DNA from: Rosenbergiella nectarea | Lineage (GTDB): Bacteria > Pseudomonadota > Gammaproteobacteria > Enterobacterales > Enterobacteriaceae | Length of the DNA stretch: 64,000 nt | Direction of reading: 5' to 3' | Assembly (NCBI RefSeq): GCF_900111105.1 | Contig: NZ_FOGC01000001.1 | Coordinates: 424,549 to 488,548, forward strand | Part shown: piece by piece, positions 33,707 through 42,123 of the stretch | How the letters are laid out: every line of letters begins with the position of its first letter | Position numbering within the stretch: the first letter of the stretch is position 1 | Notes under the pieces: model-generated | Told to the model about the DNA's origin: nothing | What the model saw: the letters and a program-made list of their open reading frames with translations, nothing else | The model's database searches: none | Translations under genes and position numbers: made by a program

Positions 33707-35251
33707 TTAAGGCACGGAAGGCAGTGTTTCGTAATTTTGCACTTTTTCATTAAAATCATAGACGTCGTGCCTAACATGACAATCATCGTCTGATAACATG
33801 TTACAACGATTGGTGATCGACTTATCCTCGATATTAAGCCACTCTGAAAATGTGGTCAAAAAATCGAGCGCGCTTCTAGGTTGACTAACGACAGAACGTT
33901 CTGTTGAATCACTATTTATTATGAAAAAAGGGACTTGGTAATTTTCTTTCGTCTTGTCTCCATGGGTCAGATAAGCGCTAGCCGAGTTTCTATCAACATA
34001 TGATAAACCATGATCAGAGAAATACATCATAGTCCAATTGTCAGTATGCCTTTTCACTATTGCAGCGGTTTTGCTCAAAAAAGTGTCAGTCATTCCAATT
34101 GATTTTACGTAACAAGATAATTCCTTTGAACCGACGTTAATATCAAATAGACCCTGTGTTCTGTCACAAGCTCGAGGGTGAGATCCCATTAAATGCAGAA
34201 TAATAAGTTTATCACTGGCAGGATTATTCAATGCATCTTCGAGATGGGGTAATAAGTTTTCGTCGAAAGATGAAGAGCTATAATCTGCTTTACCTGGGTT
34301 GATAAAAACAGTGTGATTGGCGCTTTTTGCTATTCGTGCAATGGGAGAATCGGAATGGCTTTTAACTCCTTGATTTGATAGCCACCAAGTTTCAAATCCA
34401 CTCTTTTCTGCAAGTGTAACGATACTATTATTGAGCTGTTTCTCTTTGTTTTGCTTGAATACTAATGTATTGGTTAGGGAGATGACTGTTGCGGGTCCAG
34501 CAGATATATAATTAGTAAAAATCGTCGCAGGAACCTGATCCAACCAAGGTGTATTATCGAATTTACCCCCGAAGGAGTGAAGATAATCGCGGCGTACACT
34601 TTCACCTACAATTAAGAGATAGGTATGATACTGTCTCTTTTTGACTATCGGCGCCCAAATGGGCTTGTTTTGCATAATTGCTGCATAGCTTTGGTTTTGT
34701 TTAGTCACAGTATAGTAAGCTGAGCTTAACTCACTGACAAAGCGATATGCAGGAAGATCAATTCTATTTTTTTTGATTAGCCCTACAGCAACAATGGCAA
34801 GGAAAGCAATTATAAATGAATAGAACACCCTTCTAGGTATTTTATGGCTGGGCGATTTTTTTTCTGTGACTAAAAAAAGGCCTAACAACAAAACGATCAA
34901 GGATAAGATAAAAATGTAAAAAGGAGTTTGCTTTATAAAGCCGATACTCTCTTCAGGTGTGGTGTATAAAAAAGAACCAACAACATTAACATCAGGTGGA
35001 CCATAAATAACACCAGTTGGTGCATAAATGAAACCTACTATTGAGTAGATGACTATTAGGGTTTTATACAGGGCTGGGCTTAGGATAGGAAGGAGCTTAA
35101 ATCCTAAGTATAATCCTAGTAGGGAAAGTATATTTATTCTATAACCTAGCGCTATATTAAGTAATATCATCCAGAGTAGAAGAAAGAAATCCCATCTAGA
35201 TAAAACGGGCTTTAATCCAGAAGTGGTATCGTATCCAAAATATCCTTTCAA
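33707..35251 (-). CDS. phosphoethanolamine transferase (EptA/sulfatase family)
   Basis: Inner-membrane enzyme predicted to move phosphoethanolamine from phosphatidylethanolamine to an envelope glycan, most likely LPS. With the TTG start at 35251 (GGGAG six bases upstream) it has 514 residues. A second in-frame TTG at 35269 lacks a binding site. About five N-terminal transmembrane helices precede a periplasmic alkaline-phosphatase-fold domain. Metal and catalytic residues fit the family: Glu217 in VGES, nucleophile Thr255 in AGPATVIS, HLMGSH, and Asp413-His414 in FSDHG. The nucleophile motif reads GPAT rather than the GTAT/GTST of EptA and MCR. The gene is clearly more AT-rich than its neighbours and sits where E. 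coli has araDABC, suggesting transfer. Confidence 0.82.
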   Translation of the reverse strand: MKGYFGYDTTSGLKPVLSRWDFFLLLWMILLNIALGYRINILSLLGLYLGFKLLPILSPALYKTLIVIYSIVGFIYAPTGVIYGPPDVNVVGSFLYTTPEESIGFIKQTPFYIFILSLIVLLLGLFLVTEKKSPSHKIPRRVFYSFIIAFLAIVAVGLIKKNRIDLPAYRFVSELSSAYYTVTKQNQSYAAIMQNKPIWAPIVKKRQYHTYLLIVGESVRRDYLHSFGGKFDNTPWLDQVPATIFTNYISAGPATVISLTNTLVFKQNKEKQLNNSIVTLAEKSGFETWWLSNQGVKSHSDSPIARIAKSANHTVFINPGKADYSSSSFDENLLPHLEDALNNPASDKLIILHLMGSHPRACDRTQGLFDINVGSKELSCYVKSIGMTDTFLSKTAAIVKRHTDNWTMMYFSDHGLSYVDRNSASAYLTHGDKTKENYQVPFFIINSDSTERSVVSQPRSALDFLTTFSEWLNIEDKSITNRCNMLSDDDCHVRHDVYDFNEKVQNYETLPSVP

Positions 35252-35749
35252 CCTTATCTCCCTATTCAAATAGAAAAGAATAATTTTTTTGAGATAATAA
35301 TCTATTTCTTGGCTTGTTGGTAGGTAGAGGCTAATTTTCGCACGTCAATTTCTATTTAAATGGTGAATGAACCTAGGCTAATTAAATTTTTTATCGGCCG
35401 TTAAAATGTTACAAAAACGACTCTTTACTATCAACTTCACTATTCCGATAAGTTATCGATTAACTATTGACGTCGCATCGATTTAAGAATTTGAATTCTA
35501 TTGGCATAACTAAGCAGGGGCAAATAGCGGAGAGTGGGGAGCCTTTAATTTTAGAGGTGCAATAAGTAGAATCAGGTACTACGCTGAATGTGGTTGTGAC
35601 TGTTCCCTAATCTGTATTCAGGCGCCGCCCACACTCTTAATATTTCCTCACTCGACGCTAAACGTATCGATAGATCGTGACGGCCATTTTTTATCGATCG
35701 GGTATAGTTCTCGCTTACTGGATATGAATACAGGCTGGAGGATTGAACC
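35252..35749. other. AT-rich intergenic region between divergent envelope genes
   Basis: About 500 bp between the minus-strand phosphoethanolamine transferase and the plus-strand histidine phosphatase. No credible ORF, repeat or RNA gene is seen. A TATAGT hexamer near 35703 could be the -10 of the phosphatase promoter. No clear PmrA-type direct repeat was recognised. The region presumably holds both promoters. Confidence 0.5.
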
Positions 35750-36325
35750 TTGCGTAGCATTTTTTTTCTTTTACTACTGTTAGTGGCCGAGAACTGTCAG
35801 GCAGAGCGTACGTTTGTTTTCTTTCGTCATGCAGAAAAACAGATGAATTTTAGTGGGCAACTCTCTTGCCAAGGATTGAATCGCGCGTTGCGGTTACCCG
35901 AAGTGCTGGTACCTCGCTATGGAAAACCTGACGAACTGTACGCCTCTGCACCGATTGAGGAGAAAGAGGGCAGTTCTATACGTGCGGTGGCGACACTGAT
36001 GCCCATCGCCATTCAGACCTCCGAGAGTATCGGGTTACAATTTCATGCTCGCGATACGCATGCCTTGGTCAGCCGATTATTAGCCAGCGATAATCACCAA
36101 GTGACCTATATTGCTTGGGAGCATGATCACTTAGTTGACGCGGTGAAAGAGCTGGTGTCAAGCACAGGGGGGGAAAGCGCACAGATCCCCTCCATTTCGC
36201 CTTTTGATTATGATTCCATCTATTTGGTTAAGCTCGATAAGCACCTTCGTTTCAAGTCGTTTACACTTGAAAAAGAGGGATTAAATCAATTACCGACTCA
36301 GTGTGTAAACCCTATTGAGTCGTAG
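35750..36325 (+). CDS. secreted histidine phosphatase-superfamily protein (Ais-like)
   Basis: 191-residue protein with an N-terminal signal peptide (cut after QA at residue 18) and the phosphohistidine motif FVFFRHAEK with His27. A second His-bearing segment, WEHDHLVDAV, lies near residue 125. This fits the branch-2-like histidine phosphatases that include Ais, the LPS core heptose-phosphate phosphatase; other secreted members are possible. The start is TTG at 35750 with GGAGG eight bases upstream; no ATG exists before the signal peptide. It is divergent from a phosphoethanolamine transferase gene, so a joint role in LPS phosphate chemistry is plausible but inferred. Confidence 0.75.
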   Translation: MRSIFFLLLLLVAENCQAERTFVFFRHAEKQMNFSGQLSCQGLNRALRLPEVLVPRYGKPDELYASAPIEEKEGSSIRAVATLMPIAIQTSESIGLQFHARDTHALVSRLLASDNHQVTYIAWEHDHLVDAVKELVSSTGGESAQIPSISPFDYDSIYLVKLDKHLRFKSFTLEKEGLNQLPTQCVNPIES

Positions 36326-36460
36326 TAACGCGTAAAAGTGGAACACGGCTTGCTGAGCTGTCAGCGATTTTGTTTCGGAGTGTTTTAATATCGGTAACTT
36401 TACTTGACGAAGTCGGTACAGACCGCAACAATCCGAGCTCGAGAATGACGAGGAAAATTA

Positions 36461-37225
36461 ATGGAAGCCTGGATCCAACATTTATTAGAGCAATCGGTCG
36501 GCTGGGCGATAGGCGTTGTTGCGGTTGTCACTTTTTTAGAGTCCTTAGCTCTGGTTGGCTTAATACTGCCTGGAACCGTCATGATGGCTTCGCTTGGTGC
36601 GCTCATCGGCAGTGGGCATGTCAGTCTCTATCCAGCGTGGGCGGCGGGTTTTATGGGATGCTTGGTCGGGGACTGGTTATCGTTTTATATCGGTTGGAAA
36701 TTTCAAGGCCCGTTACACCGCTGGAAGTATTTGCAGAAGCACCAAGCCCTGCTTAATAAGACCGAACACGCCTTGCATAATCACAGTGTCGCGACCATTT
36801 TAATTGGTCGCTTTGTCGGACCTACTCGACCGCTTATCCCGTTGATTGCCGGAATGCTAGAGCTGCCGGCAAAAAAGTTCTTACCCCCAAACCTTGTGGG
36901 ATGTATTTTGTGGCCGCCCCTCTATTTGCTGCCCGGTATTCTTGCCGGTGTGGCGATTGATGTACCCGCTGGCGCTCAAGATAGCTTATTCAAGTGGTAT
37001 TTAGCCGGTGTAGGAGTGCTGGTTTGGGCCAGCGTTTGGTTAGCTTGGCGCTGGTTACGTCCGGCTAAAGAAGACGCCGCTAAGGGGTGGTTGACCCCAG
37101 CACGCCTTCGTTATCTTGCGCCGACAACGGTGGTTATTACCGCCATCGTCTTGTACCTATTGCTCCAACACCCAATGATGCCAATGTTTGGTCACTTATT
37201 GTGGCAAGTCTTTATGGGTCATTAG
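36461..37225 (+). CDS. yabI: DedA-family membrane protein YabI
   Basis: 254-residue inner-membrane protein of the DedA/SNARE-associated family, same length as E. coli YabI. It has the hallmark FLESLALVGLILPGT, GDWLSFYIGW and GRFVGPTRPLIPLIAGM segments. DedA proteins are linked to undecaprenyl-phosphate recycling and envelope integrity. The last 14 bases overlap the 3' end of thiQ on the opposite strand. The yabI/thiQPB order is as in E. coli. Confidence 0.95.
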   Translation: MEAWIQHLLEQSVGWAIGVVAVVTFLESLALVGLILPGTVMMASLGALIGSGHVSLYPAWAAGFMGCLVGDWLSFYIGWKFQGPLHRWKYLQKHQALLNKTEHALHNHSVATILIGRFVGPTRPLIPLIAGMLELPAKKFLPPNLVGCILWPPLYLLPGILAGVAIDVPAGAQDSLFKWYLAGVGVLVWASVWLAWRWLRPAKEDAAKGWLTPARLRYLAPTTVVITAIVLYLLLQHPMMPMFGHLLWQVFMGH

Positions 37226-37922
37226 CTGGCGTCACCCCTAACATTCTGGCGGCTTCGATGTCGCCTTTTTCCAGTTGTTGCCACGTCCCACTCCATGCCA
37301 TTTCTCCTTGGTCGATCACAATACAGCGATCGGCCAGAAAACGCGCGTCCGCAAGTTGATGCGAGACCATCATTAAAGTTAAGTGATTTTCTCGACACAG
37401 CGCCTGTGTAAGGACCAACATCTCTTGGCGAAGAGCGGGATCTAAGGCTGAGAAGGGTTCGTCCAGCAGTAGTAAGGGCTGCTCACGTAACAGACAGCGG
37501 GTAAGCGCAACGCGCTGCCGCTGTCCACCGGAAAGCTGCGCAGGTAAACGATCCATTAGCGGTAACAGTCCGGTACGGTCAGCTAATGCTAAGAGTTTTT
37601 CTTGCTGGACGGCAGAAAGACGCATGGCGGGCGATAATCCGAGGGCAAGATTCTGTTTAACGGTCAGATGGGTAAAAAGATTATTTTCCTGAAATAATAT
37701 CGATAGCGGTCGTTTGGCCGGAGCCAACGCCGTCACGTTCTGATCTGCAATCCATACCTCTCCTTGGCTGGCAGGGATGAAACCGGCAATTAAATTGAGC
37801 AGTGTGCTTTTGCCCGCGCCGCTGGGGCCTAAAATCACTACCCGCTCACCCGCTGTAACGGATAAGGTAAAACTCAGGGGGTGTTGTGGGTAATCACAAC
37901 CTAGTTGATTTATGGTGAGCAT
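37212..37922 (-). CDS. thiQ: thiamin ABC transporter ATP-binding protein
   Basis: ATPase of the thiamin/TPP importer. The 236-residue protein has Walker A GPSGAGKST, signature LSGGQRQRVALTR, Walker B LLLLDEPFSALDP and H-loop MVSHQ. The frame is open to 37943, but ATG 37922 after GGCGGA gives MLTINQLGCDY as in relatives. It overlaps thiP by 29 bases and yabI by 14 bases tail to tail. Confidence 0.96.
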   Translation of the reverse strand: MLTINQLGCDYPQHPLSFTLSVTAGERVVILGPSGAGKSTLLNLIAGFIPASQGEVWIADQNVTALAPAKRPLSILFQENNLFTHLTVKQNLALGLSPAMRLSAVQQEKLLALADRTGLLPLMDRLPAQLSGGQRQRVALTRCLLREQPLLLLDEPFSALDPALRQEMLVLTQALCRENHLTLMMVSHQLADARFLADRCIVIDQGEMAWSGTWQQLEKGDIEAARMLGVTPANDP

Positions 37923-39492
37923 TACGGTCCGCCAAGGTTTCAATAAGGATAAAAATCAGGAAGCAAAGCAGCAATAACAGCAGCGCTGTCACTGCCGCCT
38001 GTTGCGTCCGGTAAGCGCCCATCTGCTGATAGAGGTAATAGGGAAGCGTTTGAAAATCTTGGCTACCAAACAGCGCAATCACGCCGAAGTCTCCCATCGA
38101 CATCAACGAGGCGAATGCGAAGGCTTGTAACAACGGCTGTCGCAACGTCGGTAACTCAATATGACGTAAACGCTGCCATCCACCTAAGTTCAGTGAGAGG
38201 CAGAGACGGCTATATTGATTCGCTAAGTCCCGCATCGGGCTTTCGAGTAGCTTGCTGGCATAGGGTAAAGCCATCAAGGTATTGACGATAATGACCAGAT
38301 AGGCTGGTGAGCGACTAAGTCCAATGGTTTGATTGAGGATCAGAAAAGCCCCTGTTGCCAGAACAATGCTTGGCACCCCGAGAATAAGCATTGCACTGCC
38401 TTCAAGGCAACTGGCCCAGCCATACTGCTGCCGTCGGCGGTATTCACGAGAGGTCCATAATAACATGAGGGTGATACTGACACTGAGCACCCCGGCCACC
38501 ACAGCAATCTTGAGTGAAAGGGCTACGGCCTGCCACAATGCCGGATCGGTCAAGGCTGCAAGAGTCTGTGGGCCAATACCGGCAGTCGTGACCGCGATAA
38601 GTGGCGGGATCAGTAATAGGACCAGTATCAGTATCGCTGCAGCGTCAATAATACGGGCCCATACACCTTCCACTTTAGGCCGCCAGGTTTGGCGTAAACT
38701 GACTTCATGGGCGCGGATAGGGGTCAGCCAATGGCTGCATAATAACAGTCCACCACAACAACAAAGTTGAATGATGGCGAGCAACGCTGCGCGGCCCGGG
38801 TCATAATCAAAACTCAACGCTTGGTAAATCGCCAGTTCCAACGTGGTGGCTTGAGGGCCACCGCCTAAGGTTAAGACGATGGCAAAGCTGGTGAAACAGA
38901 GCATGAATATCAGCACAAAAGCCGGGAACAGTTGCCGTTTTAACCAAGGCCACTCCAGAAATTTAAATAGATTCCATCCCTGAATGGCTAATTGATCGGC
39001 CAGCTGCCGCTGCTCATTAGGGATCTGCTGTAAGGCTTGTAATAACAGGCGAGTGGCAAGCGGTAAATTGAAAAAGACGTGGGCCAGTAGAATCCCGCTT
39101 AGGCCATAAGGGCTAAAGGTATAATCGATACCGAGGCGATGACACAGCATGGCAAGCCATCCCTCACGGCCATAGACGGTCATTAAGCCAAATACCGCTA
39201 CGAGCACTGGCAGAATTAAGGTCATGCTGGCAAGGCGCAGCAGTAAGATCTTGCCAAAAAAATGTCGGCGCTGTAATGCCCGGGCGATAGGGATCGCCGA
39301 ACCGACGGCGATAACAGCAGATAGCGAGGCCTGTTTGAACGAAAACGCGATCAAATGATGAAGGTAGGCGTCTTCCAGTAGTCCCGTCAATGAAGGTAAG
39401 GGGGCTGCAAACAGCAGCGCGATAAGCGCTGCGCTAAGACAGACGAGGATAGTGAACGCCGCGATACTGCCGGGAAGTCGCCAATTGTTCAT
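37894..39492 (-). CDS. thiP: thiamin ABC transporter permease
   Basis: Fused double permease (two MetI-like halves, about 12 transmembrane segments, 532 residues; E. coli 536) of the thiamin importer. The LPVLVAVFGLMTVYGREGW segment and the EAA-type loops are seen in both halves. ATG 39492 overlaps the thiB stop as TAATG. An upstream frame extension lies within thiB and is not used. Confidence 0.96.
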   Translation of the reverse strand: MNNWRLPGSIAAFTILVCLSAALIALLFAAPLPSLTGLLEDAYLHHLIAFSFKQASLSAVIAVGSAIPIARALQRRHFFGKILLLRLASMTLILPVLVAVFGLMTVYGREGWLAMLCHRLGIDYTFSPYGLSGILLAHVFFNLPLATRLLLQALQQIPNEQRQLADQLAIQGWNLFKFLEWPWLKRQLFPAFVLIFMLCFTSFAIVLTLGGGPQATTLELAIYQALSFDYDPGRAALLAIIQLCCCGGLLLCSHWLTPIRAHEVSLRQTWRPKVEGVWARIIDAAAILILVLLLIPPLIAVTTAGIGPQTLAALTDPALWQAVALSLKIAVVAGVLSVSITLMLLWTSREYRRRQQYGWASCLEGSAMLILGVPSIVLATGAFLILNQTIGLSRSPAYLVIIVNTLMALPYASKLLESPMRDLANQYSRLCLSLNLGGWQRLRHIELPTLRQPLLQAFAFASLMSMGDFGVIALFGSQDFQTLPYYLYQQMGAYRTQQAAVTALLLLLLCFLIFILIETLADRNAHHKSTRL

Positions 39493-40490
39493 TAATGGGA
39501 AACAGCCATCTGCCACGCCTCGACCCACGATGCGCGGGAAGCTGCCACCTGTGACGCACTGTATTGCAGGGCTTGCTGAGGAACCGGAAGCTGCGCGATA
39601 GCGGCCGGAAGCGGTTGATGCGTCGCCGGATACATCCAGTTACCTGTCGCCAAGTTTTTTTGGAAATCATCAGACAGCATAAACTGCATAAATTGGTGGG
39701 CTAGCGCTGGTTGTGGGCTTTTCGCTAATTGTCCCGCCACTTCTACTTGTAAATAGTGGCCTTCTGAGAAGTTCGCGGCGGCGTAATCATTATTATGTTC
39801 TTCCATAATATGATAAGCCGGTGAGGTGGTGTAGCTTAGCACCAAGTCAGCTTCACCTTTTAAAAACAGCCCATACGCTTCACTCCACCCGCGAGGGATC
39901 GTTACGGTCTTTTTCGCCAGCTGCTGCCATGCCTGTGCGGTTTTATCGCCAAATACGTGGTTCATCCACAATAAAAGCCCCAGTCCCGGCGTACTGGTGC
40001 GCGGATCTTCATAGATGACGCGCCATTTCTCTGGGCTTTCGACTAACTCCTGCAGACTTTTTGGCGGGTGAGGTAAACGTTTTTTGTTATAAACGAAGGC
40101 AAAATAGCCGTAATCGTAAGGGATAAAAGTCTTGTCGGTCCAGCCATTGGGGACCTTAAGATTTTGCGTATCAATATTGGCAGGGGCGAACAGGCCGGTT
40201 TTTGTCGCACTCTCTAACAGATTATTATCCAGCCCTAGCACCACATCCGCTTTACTGCGCGTACCTTCCATTCGCAAGCGATTGAGTAGCGAGACCCCAT
40301 CTTCTAACGCCACATAACGTACTGTACAGCCACACTGCGGCTCGAAAGCGGCTTTAATTGCTGGACCAGGCCCCCATTTCGACGCGAAAGAGTTATAGGT
40401 ATAGACCGTTAATACTGGCTTAGTCGCCAAGGCGGGCAGTGCGGTAAGGGCCAATAATAACCCTGAAACACATTTTTTGGTTGGAAACAC
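39492..40490 (-). CDS. thiB: periplasmic thiamin-binding protein
   Basis: Substrate-binding subunit for thiamin and its phosphates. The 332-residue protein (E. coli 327) has a signal peptide (KKCVSGLLLALTALPALA) and the mature start KPVLTVYTYNSFASKWGPGP. VIYEDPRTSTPGLGLLLWM is a family signature. The start codon is GTG at 40490 with AGGAG six bases upstream. First gene of thiBPQ, preceded by a TPP riboswitch whose downstream hairpin encloses this ribosome binding site. Confidence 0.96.
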   Translation of the reverse strand: MFPTKKCVSGLLLALTALPALATKPVLTVYTYNSFASKWGPGPAIKAAFEPQCGCTVRYVALEDGVSLLNRLRMEGTRSKADVVLGLDNNLLESATKTGLFAPANIDTQNLKVPNGWTDKTFIPYDYGYFAFVYNKKRLPHPPKSLQELVESPEKWRVIYEDPRTSTPGLGLLLWMNHVFGDKTAQAWQQLAKKTVTIPRGWSEAYGLFLKGEADLVLSYTTSPAYHIMEEHNNDYAAANFSEGHYLQVEVAGQLAKSPQPALAHQFMQFMLSDDFQKNLATGNWMYPATHQPLPAAIAQLPVPQQALQYSASQVAASRASWVEAWQMAVSH

Positions 40491-40528
40491 TTTGCGCTCC
40501 TAGAAAAACGTTGCTCGTTGGCGCAAAG
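40490..40528 (-). promoter_or_regulatory. candidate riboswitch expression platform enclosing the thiB start
   Basis: On the minus strand CTTTGCGC (40528-40521) pairs perfectly with GCGCAAAG (40497-40490). The loop holds the AGGAG binding site and the last stem base is the G of the GTG start. This looks like a translational on/off hairpin for the TPP riboswitch just upstream. Confidence 0.5.
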
Positions 40529-40544
40529 GATCTGAGAAAGGTTC

Positions 40545-40630
40545 GCTCAAATCCCTCCGCCGGTATTAACCGGATCAGGTTCTACGGGTGTGTCTCAGCA
40601 GTTCGTGACTGCACCCCGTTGAGTCTGAGC
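40545..40630 (-). ncRNA. TPP riboswitch (THI element)
   Basis: Minus-strand sequence contains the conserved core in order: ACTCAACGGGGTGC, CTGAGA, ACCCGTAGAACCTGATCC, then GGTTAATACCGGCGGAGGGA and closing TTTGAGC. CTCAA and TTGAG form P1. It lies about 55 bases upstream of thiB, as expected for TPP control of thiamin import. Confidence 0.93.
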
Positions 40631-40677
40631 ATTCTAGGCAATTATTGAGTAAGAGGAAAGCAAAGATCATCAAAGGA

Positions 40678-40701
40678 CGCGCAGTCAGGGACGACTGCGC
40701 G
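40678..40701 (-). terminator. hairpin downstream of the class-III aminotransferase-like gene
   Basis: 9-bp stem CGCGCAGTC / GACTGCGCG with a 6-base loop, twelve bases past the stop, followed on the minus strand by TCCTTTG. The T-run is weak. Confidence 0.6.
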
Positions 40702-40712
40702 AGTCAGAGGGG

Positions 40713-42053
40713 TTACGGACAAAGTTGTTGCAGTGCGCGATCAAGACCGCCAACCAACCAGTCGATATCGGCGGCTTGGAAAGCGAGAGGAGGGCGCAGT
40801 TTCAGCACGTTACCATAAGGTCCAGCCACTGATGTGAGGATCCCTTGGTCACGAAGGCGCTCGATCAAGTCTAAAGCTAACGCTTTATTCGGTTGTTTGC
40901 TTTCTGGATCGGTAACTAACTCGAAGCCAATAAAGAGTCCCGCACCACGAACATCGCCGACACAGCGATATTTTTGTTGCAAGCGGCGCAGCTCCGTTAA
41001 TAGAAGTGCTCCCATCACGCGGCTATGCCCTTGCAAATTCTCCTCTTGGATCACCTTAAGTACGGCTTGTGCGGCCGCCATCGAAACAGGGTTACCGCCA
41101 AAAGTATTGAAGTAAGGGATATGATCACTAAAGGAGGCGAGTACATCACTTTTCGCAAAGAGTGCCGAGACAGGGATCCCGTTCCCCATTGGTTTACCCG
41201 TCGTGATAATATCGGGCACTACGCCGTGACGCGCAAATCCCCAGAAGGTATCACCCGTGCGGGCAAATCCCGGTTGGACTTCATCTGCAATGAAAATACC
41301 GCCATTCTTATGAACGACCTCAATCGCCGCTTTAAGAAAGCCCGGAGGATTGGGTAATACCCCATCCGACGAGAAGATTGAATCGGCAAGGAAGCCTGCA
41401 AACTTGATGTCATTCTGCTTCATGTCATCGATCTGTTTTTGGATCTCATGAGCAAACCATTGGCCCGGATCGCTTGGCGTTAAGCGATAAAAATCGGGTG
41501 CAGGGACGACGCGTGTGGTCGGTGCTAGGGCTTGACCACTGCCTAGAGCGGGTGATGCACCTGAGGTTAACTCGCTAGTACCGTGATACGCCTCTTGGGT
41601 GACGATGATCCCTGTGCCGCCACTGAAGGATTTAGCGACGCGTATGGCCAGATCATTCGCTTCCGATCCGGTACACATATATATCGCGCGATCAATCTCT
41701 GCTGGGGTGGTCGCTAAGATTGATTCGGTATAATTCAAGATATTCTCGTGAAGGTAACGGGTATGAGTATTGAGCTGTTGCATTTGCTGGCTCACCGCCT
41801 CGACGACCGCAGGGTGGCAATGGCCGATACTGGCGACATTATTGTAGACGTCTAAATATTTTCGGCCCTCGGCATCCCATAAATACTGTCCTTTCCCTTT
41901 TACTAGGTGGACGGGATTACGGTAAAACAGACGATAGGATTCGCCGAGGATCCGATCGCGTTTGTCTGTTAGTTGACGAATTTCAGGGCGTAATGCGTCG
42001 GCATGTTCAGCGCGAAAGCTGTTGGTATCCATAATCGTGGAACGTGTGGTCAT
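40713..42053 (-). CDS. class-III PLP enzyme, probable amino-alcohol O-phosphate phospho-lyase
   Basis: 446-residue fold-type I PLP enzyme. It has the cofactor segment MCTGSEANDLAIRVA, the Asp in IFIADEVQPGFARTG and the Schiff-base Lys in ITTGKPMGNG, as in class III aminotransferases of the AGXT2L/ETNPPL group. The start YRLFYRNPVHLVKGKG is also typical of that group. Family members cleave O-phosphoethanolamine to acetaldehyde, ammonia and phosphate, or act on phospho-hydroxylysine. The neighbours are an amino-acid/ethanolamine-type permease and an APH-type kinase, so I infer a kinase/phospho-lyase pathway. Ordinary transaminase activity cannot be excluded. AAGGAG precedes the ATG. Confidence 0.78.
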   Translation of the reverse strand: MTTRSTIMDTNSFRAEHADALRPEIRQLTDKRDRILGESYRLFYRNPVHLVKGKGQYLWDAEGRKYLDVYNNVASIGHCHPAVVEAVSQQMQQLNTHTRYLHENILNYTESILATTPAEIDRAIYMCTGSEANDLAIRVAKSFSGGTGIIVTQEAYHGTSELTSGASPALGSGQALAPTTRVVPAPDFYRLTPSDPGQWFAHEIQKQIDDMKQNDIKFAGFLADSIFSSDGVLPNPPGFLKAAIEVVHKNGGIFIADEVQPGFARTGDTFWGFARHGVVPDIITTGKPMGNGIPVSALFAKSDVLASFSDHIPYFNTFGGNPVSMAAAQAVLKVIQEENLQGHSRVMGALLLTELRRLQQKYRCVGDVRGAGLFIGFELVTDPESKQPNKALALDLIERLRDQGILTSVAGPYGNVLKLRPPLAFQAADIDWLVGGLDRALQQLCP

Positions 42054-42123
42054 TATCTACTCCTTGTACTGCTGTCGTCAGTAAGAGGTCACGGATAGGG
42101 ACGGTGCCCTATCTTATTAGGGA

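Noticed and set aside
36370..36756. 128-codon plus-strand frame before and inside yabI
   Set aside because: Overlaps yabI in another frame; yabI has full family identity.
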